A DNA stretch of 64,000 bases from Falsirhodobacter deserti (GCF_004015795.1 NZ_ML137218.1:2016378-2080377); one strand, 5' to 3'. Positions 1 to 12,583 are shown, counted from the first letter of the stretch. Made by a program: numbers and translations. The notes: a model not told the origin generated them from the sequence alone.

Positions 1-306
1 CTTCGCGCCAGCGACCGCAAGGTCACGATCGAGGAAATCCAGCGCAAGGTCGCCGAACACTACAACGTCCGCCTGTCCGACATGATCGGGCCCAAGCGCG
101 TTCGCACCATTGCCCGCCCGCGCCAGGTGGCGATGTATCTGGCAAAGCAACTGACCCCGCGTTCCCTGCCCGAGATCGGGCGCCGTTTCGGCGGGCGCGA
201 CCACACCACCATCATGCATGGCGTGAAGAAGGTGGAAGAGCTGATGTCCACCGATTCGCAGCTGGCAGATGACCTTCAGATGCTGCGGCGGCTGCTTCAG
301 GGCTGA
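1..306 (+). CDS. dnaA: Chromosomal replication initiator DnaA, 3' end (partial)
   Basis: The frame is open from the first base of the window and ends at a TGA, giving the last 101 residues of DnaA. The visible part is domain IV, the helix-turn-helix that reads DnaA boxes. It contains the diagnostic sequence [11 protein letters not shown], followed by the signature [11 protein letters not shown]. The ATPase domain lies upstream of the window. DnaA opens the replication origin and also acts as a transcription factor. dnaN follows after 76 bp. That gap is too short to hold an origin with several DnaA boxes, and I see none in it. Confidence 0.96.
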   Translation, partial: LRASDRKVTIEEIQRKVAEHYNVRLSDMIGPKRVRTIARPRQVAMYLAKQLTPRSLPEIGRRFGGRDHTTIMHGVKKVEELMSTDSQLADDLQMLRRLLQG

Positions 307-382
307 CCTTGACGCCCGCCCGAGATAATCGGAAAGTCCAAGCGGACACGCCGGCGCGGGCCGGCAAACGGGAAAGACGGCA

Positions 383-1501
383 ATGAAGATCAGCATCGAA
401 CGTGGCACACTCCTGAAAGCGGTCTCGCAGGCCCAGTCGGTTGTGGAACGCCGCAACACGATCCCGATCCTCGCCAACGTCCTGATCGAGGCGGAAGGCG
501 CGGCCGTGTCCTTCCGCGCCACCGATCTTGATATCGAGGTGATCGATCGCGCGGCGGCGCAGGTCGATCGTGCGGGGGCCACCACGGTTTCGGCCACCAT
601 GCTGCACGAGATCGTGCGCAAGCTGCCCGATGGCGCGCTTGTCAGCCTGTCCGAGGATGCGGCGTCCGGCCGGCTGGTCGTGACGGCGGGCCGATCGAAC
701 TTCAGCCTCGCCACGCTTCCGAAAGAGGATTTTCCCGTGATGGCCTCGTCCGAATATGCGACGAGCTTCACGGCAAAGGCGCAGGTTCTGCGCCGCCTGT
801 TCGACAAGGCGAAATTCGCCATCTCGACCGAGGAAACGCGCTATTACCTGAACGGCGTTTACATGCACATCGCCACGGGCGAGGATGGCCCGGCCCTGCG
901 CTGCGTGGCAACCGATGGCCACCGCCTGGCCCGCATCGACGCCCCCCTGCCCGATGGTGCGCAGGGCATGGCCGGCATCATCGTGCCCCGCAAGACGGTT
1001 GGGGAACTTCGCAAGCTGCTGGATGATGACGATGCCGATATCGAGGTTTCGGTTTCCGAAACCAAGGTGCGCTTCGCCACGCCGAACATCACCATGACCT
1101 CCAAGGTGATCGACGGCACCTTCCCCGACTATACCCGCGTGATTCCGCAGGCCAACACGCGCCGGCTGGAAGTGGACGCGGCCGAATTCGCCAAGGCCGT
1201 GGACCGCGTGGCGACCGTATCCTCCGAACGTTCCCGCGCCGTGAAGCTGAGCATGGATGACGACCGGCTTGTCCTGTCGGTGAACGCGCCCGACAGCGGT
1301 GCCGCCGAGGAAGAACTGGCCGTGGCCTATAGCGACGAGAAGCTGGAGATCGGCTTCAACGCCAAGTACCTGCTGGAAATCGCCAGCCAGGTGGACCGCG
1401 AAAACGCGGTATTCCTGTTCAACTCCTCGGGCGATCCGACGCTGATGCGCGAAGGCAACGACGCTTCGGCCGTTTATGTCGTCATGCCGATGCGTGTCTG
1501 A
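383..1501 (+). CDS. dnaN: DNA polymerase III beta subunit (sliding clamp)
   Basis: This 372-residue protein has the normal length of a bacterial beta clamp. It starts MKISIERGTLLKAVSQAQSVVERR and ends in the typical VVMPMRV tail. The clamp is a dimer of three-domain subunits that encircles DNA and tethers polymerase III. The domain 1 to 2 region carries the usual YYLNGVYMH and ATDGHRLA motifs at about residues 155-180. It lies 76 bp after dnaA and its stop is overlapped by recF, so the three genes probably form one transcription unit. The start is preceded by a purine-rich GGGAAAGACGGC stretch. Confidence 0.98.
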   Translation: MKISIERGTLLKAVSQAQSVVERRNTIPILANVLIEAEGAAVSFRATDLDIEVIDRAAAQVDRAGATTVSATMLHEIVRKLPDGALVSLSEDAASGRLVVTAGRSNFSLATLPKEDFPVMASSEYATSFTAKAQVLRRLFDKAKFAISTEETRYYLNGVYMHIATGEDGPALRCVATDGHRLARIDAPLPDGAQGMAGIIVPRKTVGELRKLLDDDDADIEVSVSETKVRFATPNITMTSKVIDGTFPDYTRVIPQANTRRLEVDAAEFAKAVDRVATVSSERSRAVKLSMDDDRLVLSVNAPDSGAAEEELAVAYSDEKLEIGFNAKYLLEIASQVDRENAVFLFNSSGDPTLMREGNDASAVYVVMPMRV

Positions 1502-2564
1502 CACTGCCGGCACCAGCAGCCCTGCGATCACGTCGCTGAGGCTGTCGCATTTCCGCAGCCATCGCAGCGCCCGCCTGTCCTTCGACGGGCGGCCTGTTGC
1601 ATTTTATGGCCCGAACGGCGCGGGCAAGACCAATGTGCTGGAGGCGGTCTCGCTTCTTTCCCCGGGCCGCGGGTTGCGGCGGGCGGGGATGGACGATCTG
1701 TCCCGCCGCCCCGAGATGCTGGGCTGGAAGGTCGTGGCCGAAAGCGCCGGCCACGAGATCGAGACCTGGGCCGAAGCGGGCGAGACGCGGCAGGTGCGCA
1801 TCGACGGCAAGGCCGCCCCGCAAATCGCGCTAAGCCGTGTGCTGCGGCAGGTCTGGCTTGTTCCGTCGATGGACCGGCTGTGGATCGAAGCGGCCGAAGG
1901 GCGCAGGCGCTTTCTGGATCGCATGACGATGAGCATCCTTCCCGATCACGCCGAGGCGGTGCTGACCTATGAAAAGGCCATGCGCGAACGCAACCGCCTG
2001 CTGCGCGACGAGGTGACGGACCCTGCATGGTATCACGCGCTGGAGGCGCAGATGACCGAGGCCGGGCAAACCGTTGCCGCCAATCGCGCGGCAGCCCGCG
2101 CGCAGATCGGCAGCGCACAATCGGATCTGTCCTTTCCGCGCGCCGATCTTGAGATTTCGGATGAAGGCATCTGGCCCGAAGCATGGGCCGACCGGCGCCG
2201 TGACATGGCGGCGGGGCGCACGCTTGCAGGGCCGCACCGCGCCGATCTGCTGGCCACCTATGCGGCCAAGGCCATGCCCGCGGCGCAATGTTCGACGGGT
2301 GAACAGAAGGCCTTGCTGATCAGCCTGATCCTTGCCAATGCCCGCGCGCTTTCGGGCCACGCACCCGTTGTCGTGCTGCTGGACGAGGTTGCCGCCCATC
2401 TCGATGCAGATCGCCGCGCTGCGCTTTACGAAGCGCTTCTTGCGCTGGATGTGCAGACCTTGATGACGGGCACGGGGGCAGAGCTGTTTGACAGTCTCGG
2501 CCCGCGTGCGCAGATGCTGGAAGTGCGCGAAACAGGCGGCGAATCTGCCGTGTTTCCCCGCTGA
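1494..2564 (+). CDS. recF: DNA replication/repair protein RecF
   Basis: RecF is an SMC-like ATPase that helps load RecA at single-strand gaps. The product is 356 residues if read from the GTG at 1494, which overlaps the dnaN stop by 8 bp. An in-frame ATG at 1476 would add six residues. I prefer the GTG because it gives the tight coupling common in this window and a typical N-terminus leading into the conserved LRLxxFRSH segment. Visible motifs are Walker A GPNGAGKT near residue 39, the ABC-type signature STGEQKALL, and Walker B VVVLLDEVAAHLD near the C-terminus. Confidence 0.96.
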   Translation: MSDTAGTSSPAITSLRLSHFRSHRSARLSFDGRPVAFYGPNGAGKTNVLEAVSLLSPGRGLRRAGMDDLSRRPEMLGWKVVAESAGHEIETWAEAGETRQVRIDGKAAPQIALSRVLRQVWLVPSMDRLWIEAAEGRRRFLDRMTMSILPDHAEAVLTYEKAMRERNRLLRDEVTDPAWYHALEAQMTEAGQTVAANRAAARAQIGSAQSDLSFPRADLEISDEGIWPEAWADRRRDMAAGRTLAGPHRADLLATYAAKAMPAAQCSTGEQKALLISLILANARALSGHAPVVVLLDEVAAHLDADRRAALYEALLALDVQTLMTGTGAELFDSLGPRAQMLEVRETGGESAVFPR

Positions 2565-2589
2565 ACCCGCGAAAAAACCGCCCCTTCGC

Positions 2590-2619
2590 GTGACATTGCC
2601 GCCTGCGGGATGTATAGAT
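2590..2619 (+). promoter_or_regulatory. Candidate sigma-70-type promoter of gyrB
   Basis: A GTGACA hexamer at 2590-2595 and a TATAGAT element at 2613-2619 are separated by exactly 17 bp. They lie 22 bp upstream of the gyrB start, in the 76-bp gap after recF. The match to the consensus is good except for the first base of the -35. A separate gyrB promoter inside a dnaN-recF-gyrB array is plausible. No transcript evidence is available here. Confidence 0.5.
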
Positions 2620-2640
2620 CGGAGACAAAAGAAAAGGTAG

Positions 2641-5097
<2,457 letters not shown>

Positions 5098-5098
5098 C

Positions 5099-6178
5099 GT
5101 GCCGACACTCGCTGAGATTTACGACCAGCGGGTGGCCGCCGGGTCGCTGAAACCCGACGCGGCCCAACGCGCTGTCCTGCCGGAACTGGAACGGATCCGG
5201 CAGGCGCTTGAGGCTGCCCCCCCGCCCCCCGCCAAGCGCGGCTTCTTCGCGCGGTTTTCCCGGCAAGAAACGCCGCATATCCGCGGGCTGTATCTTTGGG
5301 GCGGCGTCGGGCGCGGAAAGTCCATGCTGATGGACCTGTTCACCGATGCGGTGGACATTCCCGAAAAACGGCGTGTCCACTTCCACGCCTTCATGCAGGA
5401 GGTGCATCACGCCATGCATCAGGCCCGCAAGCGCGGGGTGGATGACGCCATCGCGCCCGTGGCCGATGACATTGCCGGAAAGCTGCGCCTTCTGGCCTTC
5501 GACGAGATGCAGATCACCGACATCACCGATGCGATGATCGTGGGGCGCCTGTTCCAGAAGCTGTTCGAAGGCGGCGTGACGATCGTCACCACCTCCAACC
5601 GTGTGCCGGACGATCTTTACAAGAACGGGCTGAACCGGCAGCTGTTCCTACCCTTCATCGGCCTGTTGAAGCAGCGATTGGTGGTCAAGAGCCTTGAAAG
5701 CGACAATGATTACCGCCAGCACCGGCTGACGGGGCAGCAGGTTTACTTCACCGGTCCGGCCACCACCCAGATCGACGAGATCTGGAACGACCTTACCGGC
5801 GATGCCGCTGGGGAGCCGCTGGTTCTGAACGTCAACACGCGCGAAGTGACGGTGCCGCGTTTCGCCAATGGCGTGGGGCGTGCCAGCTTTGCCGACTTGT
5901 GCACCAAGCCGCTGGGGCCTGCGGACTTTCTGGCCCTGGCCGATGCGGTGCGGGTTCTGATCCTTGAGGATATCCCCCGTCTGTCGCGTGCCCGCAACAA
6001 CGAGGCAAAGCGGCTGGTGACGCTGATTGATGCCCTTTACGAAGCAAAAGTACGCCTGATTACCAGCGCCGCCGAGGAGCCGGAAAAGCTTTACGAAGAA
6101 GGCGAAGGTGCCTTCGAATTCGAACGAACCGCATCCCGCCTGCGCGAGATGCAGGATGCAAGCTGGGGTCAGTCCTGA
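5099..6178 (+). CDS. zapE: Cell division ATPase ZapE (AFG1 family)
   Basis: This is an AFG1/ZapE-type P-loop ATPase of 359 residues. In E. coli ZapE acts at the division ring, and the mitochondrial homologue AFG1 helps turn over membrane proteins. It starts at a GTG one base after the gyrB stop. Visible motifs are the Walker A GGVGRGKSMLMDLF near residue 65 and the family block VHFHAFMQEVHHAMH, followed by a Walker B LLAFDEMQITD. A sensor-like TTSNRVPDDLYKNGL follows. Its last 10 bp overlap the convergent thioesterase gene. Confidence 0.9.
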   Translation: MPTLAEIYDQRVAAGSLKPDAAQRAVLPELERIRQALEAAPPPPAKRGFFARFSRQETPHIRGLYLWGGVGRGKSMLMDLFTDAVDIPEKRRVHFHAFMQEVHHAMHQARKRGVDDAIAPVADDIAGKLRLLAFDEMQITDITDAMIVGRLFQKLFEGGVTIVTTSNRVPDDLYKNGLNRQLFLPFIGLLKQRLVVKSLESDNDYRQHRLTGQQVYFTGPATTQIDEIWNDLTGDAAGEPLVLNVNTREVTVPRFANGVGRASFADLCTKPLGPADFLALADAVRVLILEDIPRLSRARNNEAKRLVTLIDALYEAKVRLITSAAEEPEKLYEEGEGAFEFERTASRLREMQDASWGQS

Positions 6179-6657
6179 TCCTTTGCCGCCGCGCGCATGC
6201 GTTCGGCATGTTCGCGGCGCAGGCTGCGGCGCAGGTCTGCCGCGCGGTGGCGCTGGCGCTCCACATCATTGGTCGGCACCAGTTCGGGAACCGACACGGG
6301 GCGCCCGTCATCATCCACCGCAACCATCGTGAAATAGCATGAATTGGTGTGGCGCCGCTCTCCGGTGCGGATGTTCTCGGCCTCCACCCTGATCCCGATC
6401 TCCATCGAGGTGCGGCCGGTATAATTGACGGCGGACAGGAAGGTCACAAGTTCGCCCACGTTGATGGGTTGCTTGAACACCACCTGATCGACCGACAGCG
6501 TGACCGCGTAATGCTTGGAATACCGCGATGCCAGCGAGAAGGCGACACGGTCGAGCAGCTTCAGCAGCTCGCCCCCATGCACCTTGCCGCTGAAATTCGC
6601 CATGTCGGGCGTCATCAACTCGGTCATGTGAAGATGGTTGGTGGGCGTGGCTGGCAT
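6169..6657 (-). CDS. Acyl-CoA thioesterase, hotdog fold (YciA-like)
   Basis: The product is about 162 residues and contains a single hotdog domain. The N-terminal block MANFSGKVHGGELLKLLD is typical of YciA/BFIT-type acyl-CoA thioesterases. The aspartate in LDRVAF and the downstream SVDQVVFKQPINVGELV fit that family. It would hydrolyse acyl-CoA to free acid and CoA in the cytosol; the chain-length preference cannot be read. An in-frame ATG further upstream would add 21 residues that overlap serB. I chose the ATG at 6657, which leaves a 37-bp gap after serB. The 3' end overlaps zapE by 10 bp. Confidence 0.85.
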   Translation of the reverse strand: MPATPTNHLHMTELMTPDMANFSGKVHGGELLKLLDRVAFSLASRYSKHYAVTLSVDQVVFKQPINVGELVTFLSAVNYTGRTSMEIGIRVEAENIRTGERRHTNSCYFTMVAVDDDGRPVSVPELVPTNDVERQRHRAADLRRSLRREHAERMRAAAKDQD

Positions 6658-6694
6658 GATGGTTCCGCTTCGACGTGCTTGGTAAGGATGGGGA

Positions 6695-7570
6695 TCAGGC
6701 TGCGAACTCGTCACGGGCATACCCCTGAAGATACAGCAGTGCCGTCAGATCGCCGTGGTTCACGCGCAGGCTGCATTGGGCGGCAACGGCGGGCTTGGCA
6801 TGCAGGGCCACGCCCATGCCCGCACGGCCAAGCATCCCCAGATCGTTTGCCCCGTCGCCCACGGCGATGGCGTCCGCCTCGCCGATGCCCATCTGCGCCG
6901 TCACCTCCTCCAACGCGGTGATCTTCGCCGCCCGCCCCAGAATGGGTTCGGCCACCTGCCCCGTCAGCTTTCCATCTTCGGCCAGCAGCGTGTTGGCGCG
7001 GTTTTCGTCAAAACCAAGCGAAGCGGCCACCCGCTGCGTGAAGTCTGTGAAGCCGCCTGACACCAGAACCGCCCGCGCACCCTGCGCCTTCATCGTGGCG
7101 ATAAGGGTCGTGCCGCCGGGCATGAAGGTGATCCGTTCCGCCACGACCTTGTCGATGATGGAGGCGGGCAGATCCTTCAGCAGCCCCACCCGTTCGCGCA
7201 GCGCGGCTTCGAAATCCAGTTCGCCGTTCATGGCGCGGGCGGTGATGGCCGCGACATGCGGGCCCACCCCTGCCTCGGCGGCCAGCTCGTCAATGCATTC
7301 CTGCTGGATCATGGTTGAATCCATATCGGCCAGCAGCAGGCGCTTGCGCCGGTTTTCTGCCGGCGTCACCGCCAGATCGATCCCCAGCGCCTGCATCTTT
7401 TCCCAAACATGCCAAAGATCGTCCGGAACCTTCGCCAGCTCGAACTCTGCCGCGATGCCGCGATCAAGCCAGCGGATCGCTCCGCCATTCCACGCCCCGC
7501 GCAGTGCTTCCGCAGTCGCCTCCTCCAGAACCGGGGTTTGCGGGTTGGTCAGAAGCGAGACGATCTGCAT
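6695..7570 (-). CDS. serB: Phosphoserine phosphatase
   Basis: SerB removes phosphate from 3-phosphoserine in the last step of serine synthesis. This 291-residue protein belongs to the HAD superfamily. The nucleophile motif DMDST is at residues 82-86, the second motif is seen as VSGGFTDFT, and the metal-binding [10 protein letters not shown] lies near the C-terminus. The first 75 residues form the N-terminal regulatory region found in longer SerB proteins. The ATG at 7570 is preferred; another five residues upstream is possible. It diverges from serC across a 160-bp region, so all three dedicated serine genes sit together here. Confidence 0.95.
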   Translation of the reverse strand: MQIVSLLTNPQTPVLEEATAEALRGAWNGGAIRWLDRGIAAEFELAKVPDDLWHVWEKMQALGIDLAVTPAENRRKRLLLADMDSTMIQQECIDELAAEAGVGPHVAAITARAMNGELDFEAALRERVGLLKDLPASIIDKVVAERITFMPGGTTLIATMKAQGARAVLVSGGFTDFTQRVAASLGFDENRANTLLAEDGKLTGQVAEPILGRAAKITALEEVTAQMGIGEADAIAVGDGANDLGMLGRAGMGVALHAKPAVAAQCSLRVNHGDLTALLYLQGYARDEFAA

Positions 7571-7646
7571 GACGGGTCCTTGCATGGGCGTGACGTGCAA
7601 AGGCTTAGGCGAAAGCCGGCTTTCCTGCCAGCCCTTGCGATTCTTC

Positions 7647-7675
7647 TTGCTTCGAACCCGGGCGCCCCATAGTAT
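7647..7675 (+). promoter_or_regulatory. Candidate sigma-70-type promoter of serC-serA
   Basis: A TTGCTT hexamer at 7647-7652 and TAGTAT at 7670-7675 are separated by 17 bp. They lie in the divergent serB/serC region, 55 bp before the serC start. Transcription from here would begin at about 7681-7684, exactly at the start of the small structured leader described next. Confidence 0.5.
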
Positions 7676-7680
7676 TCGCG

Positions 7681-7730
7681 GCGGGACACCCTTCCCCAAC
7701 GAAGGGCGTATATCTGTAAGGATAACATCA
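7681..7730 (+). ncRNA. serC 5' leader, candidate serC RNA motif
   Basis: The 50-nt leader contains a perfect hairpin: CCCTTC at 7689-7694, loop CCCAAC, and GAAGGG at 7701-7706. It is followed by GTATATCTGTAAGGATAA up to the start codon. A cis-regulatory RNA called the serC motif has been described in alphaproteobacteria directly upstream of serC-serA operons. Its position next to the start codon matches this location. The assignment rests on position, the hairpin and memory of that family; I could not run a covariance search. Confidence 0.45.
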
Positions 7731-8873
<1,143 letters not shown>

Positions 8874-8918
8874 GCGCCTCTCTTTTCTCCCCCCTGTATC
8901 TTACATAAGGAGCCTGCC

Positions 8919-10514
8919 ATGGCCCCCCGCGTTCTCGTGTCCGATGCCCTTTCGGAAACCGCCGTCCAGATCTTCCGCGATCGTGGCATCGACGTCGATT
9001 ACATGCCGAAGCTTGGCAAGGACAAGGAAGAGCTGGCCCGCATCATCGGCCAGTATGACGGCCTTGCCATCCGTTCGGCCACCAAGGTCACGGAGAAGCT
9101 GCTGCAATCGGCCACGAACCTGAAGGTCGTGGGCCGCGCCGGTATCGGCGTCGACAACGTGGACATTCCTGCCGCGTCCAAGAAGGGCGTGATCGTGATG
9201 AACACGCCGTTCGGCAACTCCATCACCACGGCCGAACATGCCATCGCGATGATGTTCGCGGTTGCGCGCCAACTGCCCGAGGCGTCGGCCTCCACCCATG
9301 CCGGCAAGTGGGAAAAATCCCGCTTCATGGGGGTGGAGCTGTTCAACAAGACGCTGGGCGTGATCGGTGCCGGCAACATCGGCGGCATCGTCTGCGACCG
9401 TGCGCTTGGACTGCACATGAAGGTCGTGGCCTATGACCCCTTCCTGTCCGAGGACCGCGCGACCCAGATGGGCGTGCAGAAGGTTGAACTGGACGAGCTG
9501 CTGGCCCGCGCCGATTTCATCACCCTGCACGTGCCGCTGACCGACAAGACTAAGGGCATCCTGAACGCCGAAACGCTGGCCAAGGCAAAGCCCGGCGTGC
9601 GCATCATCAACTGCGCCCGCGGCGGCCTGGTGGACGAGGCGGCGCTGGCCGAGGCGCTGAAATCCGGCCATGTGGCCGGTGCCGCCTTCGACGTGTTCGA
9701 GGTGGAGCCCGCGACCGACAGCCCGCTGTTCAACCTGCCCAATGTGGTCGTCACGCCGCACCTTGGCGCCTCCACCACCGAGGCGCAGGAAAACGTGGCC
9801 CTGCAAGTGGCCGAACAGATGTCGGACTACCTGCTGACAGGCGCGGTGCAGAATGCGCTGAACATGCCGTCGGTCACCGCCGAGGAAGCCGCCGTCATGG
9901 GCCCGTGGGTGAAGCTGGCCGGTCATATCGGCACTTTCATCGGCCAGATGACGGACCAGCCGATCAAGGCGATCAACGTGCTGTACGACGGCTCTGTCTC
10001 GCAGATGAACCTTGCTGCGCTGAACGCCGCTGCCATTGCGGGCATCATGAAGGTCGCCAATCCCGACGCCAACATGGTCTCGGCCCCGGTGGTCGCAAAG
10101 GAACGCGGCATCCAGATTTCCACCACCCGTCAGGAAAAGTCGGGCACCTTCGACGGTTATATCAAGGTGACGGTGGTGACCGAGGATCGTGAACGGTCGA
10201 TCGCCGGCACCGTCTTCTCGGATGGCAAACCGCGCTTCATCCAGATCAAGGGCATCAACGTCGATGCCGAAATCGGCGCCAACATGCTTTACACCACGAA
10301 CGAGGATGTGCCCGGCATCATCGGTGTTCTGGGTGGCACGCTGGGCCAGCATGGCGTGAACATCGCCAACTTCACGCTGGGCCGTGCAGATGCGGGCGGG
10401 CAGGCCATCGCCATCATCTATGTCGACGAGCCGCTGAAGGCCGAGGTGATCGACGCCCTGAAGGGCACCGGAAAGTTCCAGCAGGTCCGTCCGCTGGCCT
10501 TCGACGTGGCTTGA
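8919..10514 (+). CDS. serA: D-3-phosphoglycerate dehydrogenase
   Basis: SerA oxidises 3-phosphoglycerate to 3-phosphohydroxypyruvate, the first step of serine synthesis. The 531-residue length marks the long form, with catalytic, intervening and C-terminal ACT domains. Visible motifs are the NAD-binding VIGAGNIGG near residue 150, the catalytic INCARGGLVDE segment, and TPHLGASTTEA with its catalytic histidine. The C-terminal ACT region starts near residue 455 with NEDVPGIIGVLGG, which suggests feedback control by serine. It follows serC by 45 bp and is closed by a strong hairpin terminator. Confidence 0.97.
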   Translation: MAPRVLVSDALSETAVQIFRDRGIDVDYMPKLGKDKEELARIIGQYDGLAIRSATKVTEKLLQSATNLKVVGRAGIGVDNVDIPAASKKGVIVMNTPFGNSITTAEHAIAMMFAVARQLPEASASTHAGKWEKSRFMGVELFNKTLGVIGAGNIGGIVCDRALGLHMKVVAYDPFLSEDRATQMGVQKVELDELLARADFITLHVPLTDKTKGILNAETLAKAKPGVRIINCARGGLVDEAALAEALKSGHVAGAAFDVFEVEPATDSPLFNLPNVVVTPHLGASTTEAQENVALQVAEQMSDYLLTGAVQNALNMPSVTAEEAAVMGPWVKLAGHIGTFIGQMTDQPIKAINVLYDGSVSQMNLAALNAAAIAGIMKVANPDANMVSAPVVAKERGIQISTTRQEKSGTFDGYIKVTVVTEDRERSIAGTVFSDGKPRFIQIKGINVDAEIGANMLYTTNEDVPGIIGVLGGTLGQHGVNIANFTLGRADAGGQAIAIIYVDEPLKAEVIDALKGTGKFQQVRPLAFDVA

Positions 10515-10540
10515 CCTTCGCGCGTCATGCGCTCCTATCG

Positions 10541-10566
10541 GGACCGGAGCCTTGCTCCGGTCCTTT
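10541..10566 (+). terminator. Rho-independent terminator after serA
   Basis: A perfect 10-bp stem, GGACCGGAGC (10541-10550) with GCTCCGGTCC (10554-10563), encloses the loop CTT and is followed by TTT. It starts 26 bp after the serA stop and ends 14 bp before the next start codon. Confidence 0.8.
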
Positions 10567-10580
10567 GCGTTGGAGACGAC

Positions 10581-11327
10581 ATGCACACCTATGCCATCGG
10601 CGACATTCACGGCCAGTTTGATCTTTTGCGCGCGGCGCATGAACGGATCGCCCGCGACCAGGCGGAACACGGGGCCGCGCCAGTGGTGCATGTGGGCGAT
10701 CTGGTGGATCGCGGGCCCGACAGTGCGGGCGTGATCGAATACCTGCGCAGCGGCATTGCCGGCGGCAAGGACTGGATCGTGCTGAAGGGCAATCACGACC
10801 GGATGTTCAGCGGCTTTCTTGACGATCCGAAGTGGCACGACCCGGGCCTGCGCGGCGAGTTGAGCTATCTGCATCCCAAGATCGGCGGTGGGCCGACGCT
10901 GGCCAGCTATGGCGTGGCCAATGCTGCCGACCGGCCCTACACCGCCGTTCACGCCGAAGCGGTCGCCGCCGTTCCGCAGGCGCATCGCGACTTTCTTGCC
11001 TCGCGCCCTGCCAGCTTCCAGCGGGGGCAATGCTTCTTCTGCCACGCGGGCGTTCGCCCTTCGAACCCGCTGAGCGCGCAGAACGAACAGGACCTGTGCT
11101 GGATCCGTAAGGGCTTTCTTGACGTGAAGGAAAGCTTCGGCCCGCTGATCGTTCACGGTCACACCGCCATCGACCATGCCACCCATTACGGCAACCGCGT
11201 GAACCTTGACAGCAGCGCGGCCTATGGCGGCCCCCTGTCAGCCGTGGTGATAGAAGGGCGGGAGGTGTTCCTTCTGACAGACGAAGGCCGCAAGCCAATT
11301 CCTGCCGAAGCCCCGGGGACGACTTGA
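10581..11327 (+). CDS. Metallophosphoesterase, Ser/Thr protein phosphatase 1-like
   Basis: The 248-residue protein has the calcineurin-like dimetal motifs in order: GDIHGQ near residue 8, VGDLVDRGPDS near residue 45, and KGNHD near residue 75. HGHT and the late histidines lie near residue 195. This matches the PP1-like/ApaH-type small bacterial phosphatases. Substrates could be phosphoproteins or dinucleoside polyphosphates; the sequence does not decide. The start at 10581 follows a GGAGAC box directly after the serA terminator. tspO begins 31 bp downstream. Confidence 0.85.
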   Translation: MHTYAIGDIHGQFDLLRAAHERIARDQAEHGAAPVVHVGDLVDRGPDSAGVIEYLRSGIAGGKDWIVLKGNHDRMFSGFLDDPKWHDPGLRGELSYLHPKIGGGPTLASYGVANAADRPYTAVHAEAVAAVPQAHRDFLASRPASFQRGQCFFCHAGVRPSNPLSAQNEQDLCWIRKGFLDVKESFGPLIVHGHTAIDHATHYGNRVNLDSSAAYGGPLSAVVIEGREVFLLTDEGRKPIPAEAPGTT

Positions 11328-11358
11328 CGGGAACCCCGGCTGGGGCGAGTGTCCGGCC

Positions 11359-11802
11359 ATGCGGAACCTTATCATCCATATCCTGTTCATCGCAGCCGTT
11401 GTCGCGATCGGCATGTTCATCGGCATGCACTGGCAACCGGGCGAGTGGTATGCAGGCCTGCAAAAGCCGTTCTTCACCCCGCCGGATGCATGGTTCCCCA
11501 TCGTCTGGTCAGCGCTTTACGCCATCATCGGCCTGGTCGGTGCCCGCGTATTCCTTGGCGGCGGCCCGGGGCTTTTGTGGCTGCTTCAAATGGCCCTGAA
11601 TTTCGCGTGGACGCCGGTTTTCTTCGGCAACCACAACATGCTGGCCGGGTTCGGCATCATCACAGCCCTTTGGCTGACGATTCTTGCCTTCATCATCAAG
11701 GCGTGGGAACGCGACAAGATCTCCTCGATCCTGTTCGTTCCCTACGCCCTGTGGGTGACGGTCGCGGCCGCGCTGAACGGCTCGCTCATTCTTCTGAACT
11801 AG
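11359..11802 (+). CDS. tspO: TspO/MBR family tryptophan-rich sensory protein
   Basis: The 147-residue hydrophobic protein has five predicted membrane spans. Family residues include WYAGLQKPFFTPPDAWFPIVW near residues 30-50 and LNFAWTPVFF near residue 85. In Rhodobacter TspO is an outer-membrane protein that binds porphyrin intermediates and modulates photosynthesis gene expression in response to oxygen. No photosynthesis genes are in this window, so that role is only inferred. Its last 17 bp overlap the convergent glycosyltransferase gene. Confidence 0.93.
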   Translation: MRNLIIHILFIAAVVAIGMFIGMHWQPGEWYAGLQKPFFTPPDAWFPIVWSALYAIIGLVGARVFLGGGPGLLWLLQMALNFAWTPVFFGNHNMLAGFGIITALWLTILAFIIKAWERDKISSILFVPYALWVTVAAALNGSLILLN

Positions 11803-12583
11803 GAAAGCCATATCGGGCAACCATGGCGGCAATCGCCTGATCGTTGCCCGAGACGAGGTTTGCCGATCGCAGGCTTATGGTTTGCGATCCCGGCCATTCC
11901 AGAACGCGCAGCTTGCCCTCCAGCTTCTGCGCCTTCTGCCCCGCCATCCTGTGCATCCAATAAAGCCAGACATCATCCGCACTTGGCGCAAGCTGTCTGA
12001 AAAGATCCTCGCGCAGCACATCGGGATGAAAGACATCCGGCATGTACAGCACGCCAAGCACGCCCGTGGGGAAAATCAGCGGCGAGCGGTCGGCCCGCGA
12101 AAGCCCCCGCTCCCATTCCTCGTAGGGTGCAGGCACCCCGTCCTTCAGCACGACGCGATGTGCGCGCAATGCCCGCACCGGCGCATCACCGGCCAGAAGC
12201 CGTTCCAACCAATCGGCCGGATAATAGACATCGTCATCGACGGTGATGATCGCCGCTTCGGGGAAGGCCGCAAGGCTGGGGATGATCTTCGTGTAGGACC
12301 GCAAATTTGCCGTCTCGCGCACCTCGACATCCAGCGCGCGCACCTCGGCGGGCAGCAATGCAGCATCGCCATGCGCCAGCCAAAGGATCGTCCGGTCAGC
12401 GCTCACGGTCTGCCGCGTCAGACCTTTCAGCGTCCGCGCCAGCGTTCCGAACCGCGCGGGATAGGAGGTGAGCGATACCACCAGTGGCACATCCAGCCCG
12501 TGCGGGCGGGGGGAAAGGTCGCGCGCCTCGATCTCGGCCACGGCGCGGCGGGTACGCCACTCGGCCTTCAGCCTGCGGATCAT
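11786..12583 (-). CDS. Glycosyltransferase-like protein (third gene of cluster)
   Basis: The product is 265 residues from the ATG at 12583, which overlaps the upstream stop as ATGA. An ATG 9 bp further upstream is possible. The region VVSLTSYPARFGTLARTLKGL resembles the start of a nucleotide-sugar-binding domain, and IITVDDDVYYPADWLERLL near residue 85 has a DxD-like acidic patch typical of metal-dependent glycosyltransferases. No membrane span is evident. I cannot name the sugar or acceptor. It is the last gene of a three-gene minus-strand cluster and probably modifies surface polysaccharide. Confidence 0.7.
   Translation of the reverse strand: MIRRLKAEWRTRRAVAEIEARDLSPRPHGLDVPLVVSLTSYPARFGTLARTLKGLTRQTVSADRTILWLAHGDAALLPAEVRALDVEVRETANLRSYTKIIPSLAAFPEAAIITVDDDVYYPADWLERLLAGDAPVRALRAHRVVLKDGVPAPYEEWERGLSRADRSPLIFPTGVLGVLYMPDVFHPDVLREDLFRQLAPSADDVWLYWMHRMAGQKAQKLEGKLRVLEWPGSQTISLRSANLVSGNDQAIAAMVARYGFPSSEE

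Noticed and set aside
309..328. TTGACG and GATAAT upstream of dnaN as a promoter
   Set aside because: The two hexamers are separated by only about 8 bp, far from the 16-18 bp needed.
307..382. Replication origin between dnaA and dnaN
   Set aside because: The gap is 76 bp, with no DnaA box and no AT-rich unwinding stretch.
212..1531. Long open frame antisense to dnaN, and similar very long antisense frames opposite gyrB, serA, pnp, ftsK and leuS
   Set aside because: They mirror genes with strong family identity. High-GC third positions leave the complementary frames free of stops. None has a plausible protein sequence or ribosome binding site.
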